A DNA stretch of 34,268 nucleotides from an uncultured Bacteroidaceae bacterium (GTDB taxonomy: Bacteria; Bacteroidota; Bacteroidia; Bacteroidales; Bacteroidaceae), in contig CAJOLR010000018.1 of the NCBI GenBank assembly GCA_905235565.1, forward strand, positions 1-34,268, in the 5' to 3' direction. Position 1 is the first letter of the stretch, and every line of letters starts with the position of its first letter. This document shows, piece by piece, positions 7,848 to 16,027 of the stretch. Below the pieces are notes generated by a model, which was not told the DNA's origin, made no database searches, and saw only the letters and a list, made by a program, of their open reading frames with translations. The translations under genes were made by a program, and so were the position numbers.

Positions 7848-9487
7848 GACACAGATTTACAACACTTGCAGATCTGCTTGAATATACAACAACAGTAAAC
7901 CGCAGCCGCCTTGCATCGGATTTTGTAGATGGGGGATGCAGCTATACATTCTCTCAGTTCAGGAACAAGGCCGATGAGCTGTCGGGCCTGCTCGGCACAT
8001 TCGGGCTCAATCCGGCCGACAAGGTAGCCATACTGTCCGAGAACATGCCCAACTGGGCCATAGCGTTCTTTTCTATAACCGCTCACGGACGCATAGCAGT
8101 ACCCATGCTGCCTGATTTGTCGGCCAATGAGGTGGAGAACATACTCACCCACTCCGAGACTAAGGCCATATTCGTAAGCCGCAAGCAGCTGCCCAAAATA
8201 AGCAAGGAAACATATAACAGGCTGAATGTCATAATAGATATAAGCACATTTGACCTTATCAAGGCCCTTGATGAAAGCTACACCTGCGACGGACGCAGCA
8301 AAGTGCCCGATGCCACCGATATAGCCGCCATCATATACACATCGGGCACCACAGGCAACGCCAAAGGAGTGATGCTGAGCCACCGCAACTTCTGCCACAA
8401 TGTACTGGAGGCATGGTACGCGCACAAGGTTTATCGACGCAAGGATGTGTTCCTTTCCATCCTGCCGCTGGCCCATACATACGAGATGAGCATCGGAATG
8501 CTCTACCCGTTCTCAACCGGCTGCCCCGTCTATTACATCCAGAAGCCCCCCACTCCAACCATACTGAGTCAGGCGCTGCTCAAGATACGCCCCACCACAA
8601 TCCTGTCGGTGCCGCTTATCATAGAGAAAGTCATCCGCGGCAAGATATTCCCCACCATAGCCGGCAGCAAGTATCTGCGCTACCTTAAGAAACATTTCCC
8701 GCACATACTCTACTTATTGGTGGGCAGGAAAGTCAAGCAGCAGTTCGGCGGCCGCGTGAGGTTCTTCGGCATAGGCGGCTCCAAGCTGGACCGTGAGGTC
8801 GAGGAGTTCCTGCGTCATATAAAGTTCCCATACGCAATAGGCTACGGACTCACAGAGACCGCTCCGCTCATCTGCGACGCCGGCCCCAAGCGCACCCATT
8901 CAGGCACCACCGGAACCGCATCATTCGAAGTCCAGGTACGTCTGGCCGATGTCAACCCCGAGAACGGACAGGGAGAGCTTCAGGTAAAAGGCCCCAACGT
9001 AATGCTTGGATACTATAAGGATTACGCCCGCACCCGCGCCGTAATGACCGATGACGGCTGGATGCGCACCGGCGATATCGCTACCGTCGATAAGAAAGGC
9101 CGGTACTCCATCCTGGGCCGGTCGGGTAACGTAATCATTGGCGCATCGGGCGAAAACATCTACCCCGAGGAGATTGAGAGCGTCATCAATAAGATATCGG
9201 ACGTAAACGAATCACTCGTGATAAGCTGCGCAGGACAGCTTGTGGCGCTGGTGCAGTTCAACGACGGTGCCATAGACTGGGACCTGGAGGGTCAGGAGAA
9301 ATTCCTGGAGGCCATAGAGAAACGTAAGAAAGAGGTGATGGAATTCGTAAACTCCAAGGTGAGCCATTTCCTCAAGATCAAGGACGTGGTGGTAATGAAA
9401 GAACCATTCAACAAAACCGCTACCCACAAGATCCGCCGCTTCCTCTACCAAGACAAGAAAGACAACAATAAAACCGATAAGAAATGA
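7844..9487 (+). CDS. AMP-forming long-chain acyl-CoA (or acyl-ACP) synthetase
   Basis: A 547-residue ANL-superfamily adenylating enzyme that activates fatty acids with ATP. The phosphate-binding signature YTSGTTGNAKGVMLSH is at 165-180, the GYGLTETAPL motif is in the middle, the WMRTGDIA hinge region precedes the small C-terminal domain, and a C-terminal lysine in the NKTATHKIRRF stretch is the likely adenylation lysine. The length is normal. There is no signal peptide, so it is cytoplasmic or membrane-associated. Four-base overlaps on both sides tie it to a PlsC-like acyltransferase and a hotdog thioesterase, suggesting recycling or remodelling of acyl chains. Whether the acceptor is CoA or acyl carrier protein is not visible. 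Confidence 0.9.
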   Translation: MRHRFTTLADLLEYTTTVNRSRLASDFVDGGCSYTFSQFRNKADELSGLLGTFGLNPADKVAILSENMPNWAIAFFSITAHGRIAVPMLPDLSANEVENILTHSETKAIFVSRKQLPKISKETYNRLNVIIDISTFDLIKALDESYTCDGRSKVPDATDIAAIIYTSGTTGNAKGVMLSHRNFCHNVLEAWYAHKVYRRKDVFLSILPLAHTYEMSIGMLYPFSTGCPVYYIQKPPTPTILSQALLKIRPTTILSVPLIIEKVIRGKIFPTIAGSKYLRYLKKHFPHILYLLVGRKVKQQFGGRVRFFGIGGSKLDREVEEFLRHIKFPYAIGYGLTETAPLICDAGPKRTHSGTTGTASFEVQVRLADVNPENGQGELQVKGPNVMLGYYKDYARTRAVMTDDGWMRTGDIATVDKKGRYSILGRSGNVIIGASGENIYPEEIESVINKISDVNESLVISCAGQLVALVQFNDGAIDWDLEGQEKFLEAIEKRKKEVMEFVNSKVSHFLKIKDVVVMKEPFNKTATHKIRRFLYQDKKDNNKTDKK

Positions 9488-9963
9488 ACTTGAAAAAGAT
9501 AATCAACCCCTGGATAGGTTCGCCAAGTTACAACTGTTTTGTATGCTGCCCCACAAATCCCAAGGGCCTGCACATGGAGTTTTATGAGGATGGTGACTAT
9601 GTGGTAACCAAGTTCAAACCTACACGTGATTACGAGAGCTGGTACAACACCCTGCACGGTGGAATCCAGGCGCTGCTGATAGACGAGACCGCCGGCTGGG
9701 TGGTATGCCGAAAGCTCAAGACCAACGGCGTCACCTCAAAGATGAACATGGAATACCTCAAACCCGTCAGTTCACAACTGGACGAGATTACTGTCCGCGC
9801 CAAGATAAGCAAGATGATGCGCAACGTAGCCTTCATCGAGGCCGAACTCATGGATGCCGATGAGACCGTCCTGACACGTGCCGAACTTATCTACTTCTGC
9901 ACCCCCAAGTTCAAGCTGAACGAAAACAACTTCCATGAATTCAAACTGGAAGGGGAAGAATAA
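9484..9963 (+). CDS. PaaI-type hotdog-fold acyl thioesterase
   Basis: A 159-residue hotdog-fold protein of the PaaI/YbgC type. The active-site region is H58-G-G-I-Q-A-L-L-I-D67-E68-TAGW, with the usual HGG and acidic residue on the central helix. Two cysteines (C21, C22) near the N-terminus recall a short Cys-containing lead segment seen in Bacteroidetes members. It overlaps the synthetase stop by four bases (ATGA) and ends the operon. It probably hydrolyses acyl-CoA, balancing the preceding synthetase; the substrate is inferred. Confidence 0.85.
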   Translation: MNLKKIINPWIGSPSYNCFVCCPTNPKGLHMEFYEDGDYVVTKFKPTRDYESWYNTLHGGIQALLIDETAGWVVCRKLKTNGVTSKMNMEYLKPVSSQLDEITVRAKISKMMRNVAFIEAELMDADETVLTRAELIYFCTPKFKLNENNFHEFKLEGEE

Positions 9964-9993
9964 TAACAATTGATAATTGACAATTATATTATT
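9961..9993. terminator. AT-rich hairpin between convergent genes (possible terminator)
   Basis: AATAATAACAATTG can pair imperfectly with CAATTATATTATT across a short spacer between the stop codons of the hotdog thioesterase (+) and the acyl-ACP thioesterase (-). There is no GC-rich core, so a terminator role is uncertain. Confidence 0.3.
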
Positions 9994-9994
9994 T

Positions 9995-10726
9995 TCAGTT
10001 CCATCGGAACTGGACCCGGGCTAGCTCTCGGGAGTCGTCCGATGCCTGAATGCTGTGAAGCGAGGTGTCGCCGTTCATCCTGGTGTGAACCAGGATCTTC
10101 TCGCCAAACAGACCCTCCTTGCGGAAGTTTATTATCAAGCCGGCAGGAACATGTCCGATGCGGTACTGCGGCTCCAGACTCTCGCTTGCCCAAAGTGAGT
10201 ATATAGCATTGTTAACGTGATCGTTACGGTCAATATCATCGTAACGCACCAGGAAACGCTCGGTGTAATCATCGCGCTCAGGAGCCGGCAGTTTTGGGAA
10301 TCGGTCCTCCAGGATAACCTTCTCGCGGATAGGCTCATACTCCGGCAGGCAATCCTTAAGATGCATGGGCCGCCGCGTAGTAAAGTCAATCACAATCCAC
10401 TGGCTGCAAGCCCGTATGATACGCTCTCCGTCAGCGCTCCACACCTCAAACTCACGTTCCGTATACAGGGCCGAAAAGTCCGATGGCCAGCTCTTTAGCG
10501 TAATCTTCTCGGCCAGATGCGGCATACGGTCAATCTGCACATTCATGGCAATCAGCACCCAGGCCTTACCCACGGTACGCAGATAATCATAGCCGATGCC
10601 AATCTCGTTGGCGCTGTCATCGGCTATATCCTGGAAAAGATTGAGCAACGTGAGCAAACGGAGCGTATCGTTACGGTCGCATTCAAAACTCTTGACCGTA
10701 TACGTGTGTATCTGTTTCCTTACCAT
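9995..10726 (-). CDS. Acyl-ACP thioesterase (FatA-like)
   Basis: A 243-residue acyl-[acyl carrier protein] thioesterase made of two hotdog repeats. The first repeat spans about 1-130 and the second about 150-243. The catalytic signature is D166-R-N168-D-H170-VNNAIYSLW, where the Asn and His are the known catalytic pair of plant and bacterial FatA/FatB enzymes. It releases free fatty acids from ACP in the cytoplasm. The start lies 2 nt after the GH3 stop, so it ends the five-gene minus-strand operon although its function is unrelated to that of its neighbours. It faces an acyl-activation operon, so genes that free and re-activate fatty acids lie side by side. Confidence 0.9.
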   Translation of the reverse strand: MVRKQIHTYTVKSFECDRNDTLRLLTLLNLFQDIADDSANEIGIGYDYLRTVGKAWVLIAMNVQIDRMPHLAEKITLKSWPSDFSALYTEREFEVWSADGERIIRACSQWIVIDFTTRRPMHLKDCLPEYEPIREKVILEDRFPKLPAPERDDYTERFLVRYDDIDRNDHVNNAIYSLWASESLEPQYRIGHVPAGLIINFRKEGLFGEKILVHTRMNGDTSLHSIQASDDSRELARVQFRWN

Positions 10727-10728
10727 TA

Positions 10729-13020
10729 TCAGCGAATCGCCACCTCCAGCTTGGCTGCAACATTGCCGGCATCATGAGCCAGCAGGAGTTCTATCTTACC
10801 GGGTTCAAGAACCCAGTCGTGCCTGGCCTCATCCCAGTACTTGAGTGACTCTACCGGAATATCCAATGTCACAAAAGCCGATGCCCCGGCATTTACCTTA
10901 ATCTTCCTGAATGCCTTAAGTTCCTTGTAAGGCCACTCAACCTTGGAGTCAACCCTATGGACATACAGCTGAGGCACGTCAAGCTGGTCATACTTTCCGG
11001 AGTTCCCGGCTGTGAATGATACGCTGATTACCTCACCGTCAGAGAATTGAGACTTGGATACAGCAAACCCCGAATACTCTACCTTTGAGTATCCCAGACC
11101 GTAACCAAAAGGATACATCACCGGTTTCTGCTTTGTGTCGAACCAGCGGTAACCCACCAGGATATCCTCGCTGTACAGTGCCGTGCCACGTCCGGTAGCG
11201 CCCTTGAGCAACTCCTCGGCCTTGCTGTCCTCCTGTACCAGCGATACAAACACATCCTGGTTGACAGGAGCATCGGTCTGCGGGAAACTGCCTGTAGCGT
11301 ATGCGGGACTGTCCTCAAGCTTGATGGGATATGAGAACGGCAGACGGCCGCTGGGTGATATCTTGCCAAGCAGGATATCGGCCAATGCATTACCGCCCTC
11401 GGTACCGTTGAACCAGGACTGAACTATTGTGGAGCAGCATGACTGAACGCGGTTCAGGTCAACCGGAGCACCGGCCACTGCAATGAACACCACGTTGGGA
11501 TTCACTTTGGCTACAGCCTCCAGCACATTCTCCTGATTGTAAGGCAGATCCATGCTGCGGCGGTCACTGCCCTCGGTCTCATGCTGACGGTTGTCACCAC
11601 CTATGAACAGAACTATATCGGCACCCTTGGCAGCCTTGACAGCCTCATCCTGAAGCTTGGCAGCGGTATCGTCCGGCTTAGCAGAAGCGGCAGGAGCACC
11701 TCCACGACGGCCGAATCCGCCAAATCCGCCGCGAGCCTGCTGTGATGTATAGCCCTGGGCATAGACAATCTTGGCCTTATCACCAATCCTGTTACGCAGT
11801 CCGGCAATGGGAGTAATCTCATAGAGAGCCTTAACGCCGGCACCTACTCCACCGGTAGCCATTATCTTGTCGGCATTGTCACCTATCACGGCAACAGTCT
11901 TGACCTTATTCAGGTCTATAGGCAGCAGACCGCCGTCATTCTTAAGCAGAACAATAGAGTTTGCAGCAACCTCGTATGCTATCTTAGCCTGCTCAGGCTT
12001 GGCTGTCATCTCCTTGTTGGCCTTATCCTCCGGAACAGGCTCCACTGCCAGACGCACGCGCAGGATCTCACGTACACGCTCATCGATTACGCTCTCGGCA
12101 ACAGCTCCGGATTTAACAGAATCCAGCAGAGCCTGCCCCAGATAGTTGGAGTTGGGCATCTCCACGTTCAGGCCGGCGGTCACAGAACCCACGGTGCTGT
12201 GGGTGCCGCCCCAGTCCGATATAACCATACCTTTGAAACCCCAGTCCTGACGCAGTATCTGGTTAAGCAGCTGATAGTTCTCGGCGCACCAGTAGCCGTT
12301 TATCTTATTGTATGCCGACATCACACCGAATGCGTTGCCCTCAACCACTGTAGCCTCAAACGGCGGCAGATAAATCTCACGCATGGCACGAGGGCTGACG
12401 ATAGCGTTCACGCTGCCGCGGTTGGTCTCCTGGTTGTTGATGGCAAAATGCTTTACGCAGACGGCCACGCCGTTGTCCTGAACACCCTTTGTATATTCTA
12501 CCGATAACCTTGAACTAAGGAAAGGATCCTCGCTCAGATACTCGTATGTGCGGCCTCCGGTAGGAATACGCTGGATATTTATAGCCGGTCCTAAAATCAT
12601 ATCCTTACCGCGCAGACGGGCCTCCCGTGCCATTCCAGTGCCGTATATATATGCCATCTCCTCACTCCATGTGGCTGCCAGGGCAGATCCTGTGGGGAAG
12701 AATGTGGCAGAGTCTGTCTTAAGATGGATGGAGTTCCATGAATGAGGCTCCATCTCCTCGCGGATACCAAAGGGGCCGTCGGCATAAACCATATCGGCAA
12801 TACCCTGAGCGGGCACACCCTCGGACGTGAACATATGCTTGCCGTGAAGCATGGCAACCTTCTCCTCGAGTGTCATCTGCTTGATGATACCGGTAATCTT
12901 CTTCTCATTCCGCATCAGAGGGTCATCATACCCTTTGACATCACGTGACAATGTCGCATCACCCTTGCATGCGCTTAAGAGAGCTGCCGAAAGGGCAACT
13001 AAGAGCAAATTCTTTCTCAT
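10729..13020 (-). CDS. GH3 beta-glucosidase-type lipoprotein
   Basis: A 763-residue family 3 glycoside hydrolase. A lipoprotein signal ends with the lipobox LLSAC (C18). The (beta/alpha)8 domain holds K190-H191 and the catalytic nucleophile D269 in MVISDWGG. The second alpha/beta domain contains a likely acid/base region, HETEGSDRRSMDLP. A fibronectin-III-like domain fills the last 110 or so residues. The family acts on beta-linked gluco- or xylo-oligosaccharides; the exact substrate is not readable. Oddly, residues 431-445 form a Gly/Phe/Arg-rich insert (GGFGGFGRRGGAPAA) in the second domain, in a low-complexity style also found in the secreted protein encoded at 18162-19178. The gene follows the C11 peptidase by 14 nt and precedes the thioesterase by 2 nt. 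Confidence 0.93.
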   Translation of the reverse strand: MRKNLLLVALSAALLSACKGDATLSRDVKGYDDPLMRNEKKITGIIKQMTLEEKVAMLHGKHMFTSEGVPAQGIADMVYADGPFGIREEMEPHSWNSIHLKTDSATFFPTGSALAATWSEEMAYIYGTGMAREARLRGKDMILGPAINIQRIPTGGRTYEYLSEDPFLSSRLSVEYTKGVQDNGVAVCVKHFAINNQETNRGSVNAIVSPRAMREIYLPPFEATVVEGNAFGVMSAYNKINGYWCAENYQLLNQILRQDWGFKGMVISDWGGTHSTVGSVTAGLNVEMPNSNYLGQALLDSVKSGAVAESVIDERVREILRVRLAVEPVPEDKANKEMTAKPEQAKIAYEVAANSIVLLKNDGGLLPIDLNKVKTVAVIGDNADKIMATGGVGAGVKALYEITPIAGLRNRIGDKAKIVYAQGYTSQQARGGFGGFGRRGGAPAASAKPDDTAAKLQDEAVKAAKGADIVLFIGGDNRQHETEGSDRRSMDLPYNQENVLEAVAKVNPNVVFIAVAGAPVDLNRVQSCCSTIVQSWFNGTEGGNALADILLGKISPSGRLPFSYPIKLEDSPAYATGSFPQTDAPVNQDVFVSLVQEDSKAEELLKGATGRGTALYSEDILVGYRWFDTKQKPVMYPFGYGLGYSKVEYSGFAVSKSQFSDGEVISVSFTAGNSGKYDQLDVPQLYVHRVDSKVEWPYKELKAFRKIKVNAGASAFVTLDIPVESLKYWDEARHDWVLEPGKIELLLAHDAGNVAAKLEVAIR

Positions 13021-13034
13021 ATATATTTAAAAAA

Positions 13035-14264
13035 TCAATATCCCGTATCTATACTCCAGTCAGTCTTCCGATAATCGGCATTCAATCCCTTGGCATCATA
13101 CTTTTCCAATGGTATGTATACGCTCAGACCGCAGTAAGTGTTCACCTTTATCTCATCCAGTTTGTCTCCGGGGAAAATATAGTCGGTTGATACCTTGTAT
13201 TCAACACATTTCTCAAGCTGAAGCCTGAACTCTGTCAGATATTTCCTGTCAACGTCAAGCTTGTCAACCACATCCTCCAGATCATAGAAAACATGGTTGT
13301 TGAACCTGTCAAACAGCTGAATAGGCTCTGTATCCATCACCTGGATGGTATCACGGTATTCGTCTATCACCTTACTGAAACATCTGGCCAGGCTGTCCAG
13401 CCCGGATGTCTTTACAAGAGATATTCCTCCCATCTGCTCCCATCCTCTCATGGAATTGTAATAATCATAGAACTCACGGCAGATATCTCTCAGCTTGCCG
13501 TTGGTCAGATAGTTTGTCACCATGTGGTACGGGAATCCATAACTAACTATCTCATAGCAAGATGATATGATATAATCGGCCTTGTTACGCAATGCGTACA
13601 GTACCTCCACACAACCCATGTAGCACGCATCAAAGGCTATGTAATCAAATATTCCTTCCGGTATGGCTTCCTTCAGGCCGTCCAGATCCATGCAAGAGTA
13701 ACTGGGTTTCTGCCCCTTCCTGTCCTCCCATAGGAAAGCCTTGGTATCGGGAGTCTCGGCATAAGGGCTGAATGTCCTGCGCTCCATACCGTCACGGGAC
13801 TGGGCATAATTCATGTTGGGCGCCACATAATGCAGCTGTGCTGTCGGCAGCCAGCCGGTACCGTGTGACCACAGCACCAGTCCGTAAGATTCGGACGGAT
13901 ACTTCTGGTGGACATAATCTATCACCTCACGCATCACCATAGGATCCGTCGAGTCACGGTTTGGATACTTGGCAACAGTATCTATATTGCCTTCATGGAT
14001 GCGCAGCAGATTTGTTGTTGATGTAGTGTCACTTGTCTTCCGGTCCACAAATACAATCAGGTTGGTGTTGTCATCAACATTCCTGAGACTTCCGTTCATG
14101 GAGTAAATATTGGAGTTGGCAATATGATATAGGTTATTGTCAGCACCTATATATACAAGCACCGTACGCCTGTAGATGTCATCGGCCTTATCTGTCTCCA
14201 GACATGATGCCATCAGAACAGGCACCATAACGGCCAGCCAAACGCTTTTGAATACTTTTATCAT
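13035..14264 (-). CDS. C11 (clostripain family) cysteine peptidase lipoprotein
   Basis: A 409-residue putative lipoprotein (lipobox LMASC, C21) with a caspase-like clostripain fold. The catalytic His is H134 in LVLWSHGTGW and the catalytic Cys is C214 in IAFDACYMGCVE. The family usually cleaves after Arg or Lys, and relatives such as fragipain activate other secreted proteins. The N-terminal strand RRTVLVYIGADNNL is typical. Its start overlaps the PepSY-like stop by four bases (ATGA), so the two are coupled. As in other C11 enzymes, self-processing may occur, but no cleavage site can be assigned. The substrate may be a neighbouring exported protein; that is inference. Confidence 0.9.
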   Translation of the reverse strand: MIKVFKSVWLAVMVPVLMASCLETDKADDIYRRTVLVYIGADNNLYHIANSNIYSMNGSLRNVDDNTNLIVFVDRKTSDTTSTTNLLRIHEGNIDTVAKYPNRDSTDPMVMREVIDYVHQKYPSESYGLVLWSHGTGWLPTAQLHYVAPNMNYAQSRDGMERRTFSPYAETPDTKAFLWEDRKGQKPSYSCMDLDGLKEAIPEGIFDYIAFDACYMGCVEVLYALRNKADYIISSCYEIVSYGFPYHMVTNYLTNGKLRDICREFYDYYNSMRGWEQMGGISLVKTSGLDSLARCFSKVIDEYRDTIQVMDTEPIQLFDRFNNHVFYDLEDVVDKLDVDRKYLTEFRLQLEKCVEYKVSTDYIFPGDKLDEIKVNTYCGLSVYIPLEKYDAKGLNADYRKTDWSIDTGY

Positions 14265-14704
14265 ATCTCAACCGCCCTGTCTATATCTATCAGTCTGAAT
14301 GAGCTGTTGAAACATAGCTCAACACCATTGTCAAGTGATATCTCATACAGCTTGCTGTCATGCTCGATACGCGTCACTATCCTGCCGGGGAACTCCTTGG
14401 CCACAAAAGACCTTATCTTTGACGGGATAAGCATATCCGGCACTGCGCCCTTGGTACATTCGCACTCCGTAAACGTTCCGTCCTTGGCAAACTGCATCTT
14501 GATGCCGTCCGACAGTTTCAGTTCATACTGGGTCAGACTTGCCCTGCGTTCAATCTCCACCTTTTTTATCTTTTTGTCGGGGAACGCTTTCAGAACAACC
14601 TTCTGCGCCTTTTCGGGCAATTTGTCAAAGGTAATCTCTATATCCTCGGCAAACACCGGCAAAGCCAGCATCAGAGTCAATATCGTATAAATCAGCCTTT
14701 TCAT
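14261..14704 (-). CDS. Exported PepSY-like protein
   Basis: A 147-residue periplasmic protein with a signal peptide (residues 1-19, cleavage near VFA|ED). It has two repeats of the PepSY-like fold (the putative beta-lactamase-inhibitor-like family of Bacteroidetes). The paired pattern LPEKAQKVVLKAFP...VEIERRASLTQYELKL and IRSFVAKEFPGRIVTRIEHDSKLYEISL supports this. PepSY-type domains often bind or restrain peptidases. The neighbour downstream, overlapping by four bases, is a C11 peptidase, so an inhibitor or chaperone role for that enzyme is a reasonable guess but not shown. Confidence 0.8.
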   Translation of the reverse strand: MKRLIYTILTLMLALPVFAEDIEITFDKLPEKAQKVVLKAFPDKKIKKVEIERRASLTQYELKLSDGIKMQFAKDGTFTECECTKGAVPDMLIPSKIRSFVAKEFPGRIVTRIEHDSKLYEISLDNGVELCFNSSFRLIDIDRAVEI

Positions 14705-14711
14705 TTCCGGA

Positions 14712-15962
14712 TTATTTTAATGGACACAAAGTGCCGCCACCTGTCTTGTACACCTTTCCGCCCAACGGAGCGTTAGCCGGATCTGCCGGGTCATAATATA
14801 TGGTATGCTTACCCTGCAGGCTCTTTACAGCCTTCTCCACAGGCTGCTCAAACTCAATCGATGTCAGGTATGACTCACCGTTTGATTTCCACTGTGACTT
14901 GGCACCCAGCTTAACCCTTACATCCGCACTGCGGTTCTCACGGGCATTTATCTGTCCTGTGTATTTGGCGCCGCTCTTTAGTATCAGGTACATTCCGCTT
15001 ATGCTGTCAACGTTGATATCACCGGTAAGTGCCTGCTTTTCGACAAACAGAGACACATGACCGCCGTTCTTACCCTCCTCGCCCCAGTCATCGGACCTGA
15101 CAGACATCAGTTCCTTGTCCTTACATTTTATCTTGTTGCCCGATAGGGTTATCGAGGCGTTGTCGGTATTGGTAACCAGGAACAGAGGCCCTTCATTGAC
15201 AGTGATGCTGTTCTTGGACAGGTTAAGCATACCGTGCCCCTCCTTGTTGTGCACTCCGTACACCAGAAATCCGCATATTCCTCCGGACTTCAGTACGCTT
15301 TTCTGCAGTGTCAGTGTACCGCCGTCCACATTTCCGATAGTCCACTTGGCCGAGTTCAGATGGCATTTGTAACCATTCAGTGTGCCCGAAGAGTAAAAAA
15401 GAGGAGATGCCTGGCCGCTGCTGCCCCCGATAGCCTCGCTGACATCCATGTTACCGCCCTGGGACGTGTAGAACAATGCCGATTGGTCAGAGTATGTATT
15501 TACTTCGGTCTCTGACACATAAACCACTCCGTCCTTAAGGGCGTTCAAGGCCGATGAGTTGTTCCTTGTTGTGGCCACCAGTCCCTTGTTCAGCTTTACA
15601 AACGTTCCGGAGCCGATTGCCGATAATCCGTCGGCCAACGGAGTGTTGGACCTTATCTCGCAGTCATCAATGGTAATCCGGCTCCCCTTATCGGCCAAAA
15701 GCACCGAGTTCAGGCCATTGAACCTGCGGTTTTCATCATTTATACCGCCGGCGGTCTTGGCCATGCGCAGCTTGATGACATACAGATTGACCTGGTTTGT
15801 GGCATAAACCACACTGGAACCCTGTTCATAAGCCTCCAGAGAGACATATGACTTGTTCTGATCCTTTTCCTTTGCACCGTCGGCATAAAAGGTTGCCGTC
15901 TGGCTGAGCGCCAGATTACAGAGCAAAACAATTACTGCAAGTATGAGAGACCTTTTCAACAT
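14712..15962 (-). CDS. Exported beta-helix-like protein of unknown function
   Basis: About 416 residues. I choose the ATG at 15962 (MLKRSLILAV) over an upstream GTG because it directly begins the signal peptide, which ends near LALSQ. The mature part has short repeating strands of Asn, Ser, Gly and alternating hydrophobics (for example GSRITIDDCEIRSNTP, GGTLTLQKSVLKSGG, NASITLSGNKIKCKD), the look of a right-handed parallel beta-helix of the pectate-lyase or adhesin type. Catalytic residues cannot be picked out. The C-terminus (PLGGKVYKTGGGTLCPLK) is not a known sorting tail to me. It is the first gene of the five-gene operon, 7 nt before the PepSY-like gene. A surface or periplasmic role is inferred. 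Confidence 0.7.
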   Translation of the reverse strand: MLKRSLILAVIVLLCNLALSQTATFYADGAKEKDQNKSYVSLEAYEQGSSVVYATNQVNLYVIKLRMAKTAGGINDENRRFNGLNSVLLADKGSRITIDDCEIRSNTPLADGLSAIGSGTFVKLNKGLVATTRNNSSALNALKDGVVYVSETEVNTYSDQSALFYTSQGGNMDVSEAIGGSSGQASPLFYSSGTLNGYKCHLNSAKWTIGNVDGGTLTLQKSVLKSGGICGFLVYGVHNKEGHGMLNLSKNSITVNEGPLFLVTNTDNASITLSGNKIKCKDKELMSVRSDDWGEEGKNGGHVSLFVEKQALTGDINVDSISGMYLILKSGAKYTGQINARENRSADVRVKLGAKSQWKSNGESYLTSIEFEQPVEKAVKSLQGKHTIYYDPADPANAPLGGKVYKTGGGTLCPLK

Positions 15963-15975
15963 AAGCACCTTTTAT

Positions 15976-16007
15976 TTCGGTAAAGGTAACATTATTTTGT
16001 AAATTCG
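15976..16007 (+). promoter_or_regulatory. Possible promoter for the M3 peptidase gene
   Basis: TAAATTCG (16000-16007) is one base off TAnnTTTG, and TTCG (15976-15979), a weak -33 match, lies exactly 20 nt upstream. The start codon follows 20 nt later. The same 65-bp gap must also hold the promoter of the divergent operon. Confidence 0.3.
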
Positions 16008-16027
16008 CAGAATAAACAATCAAATTT

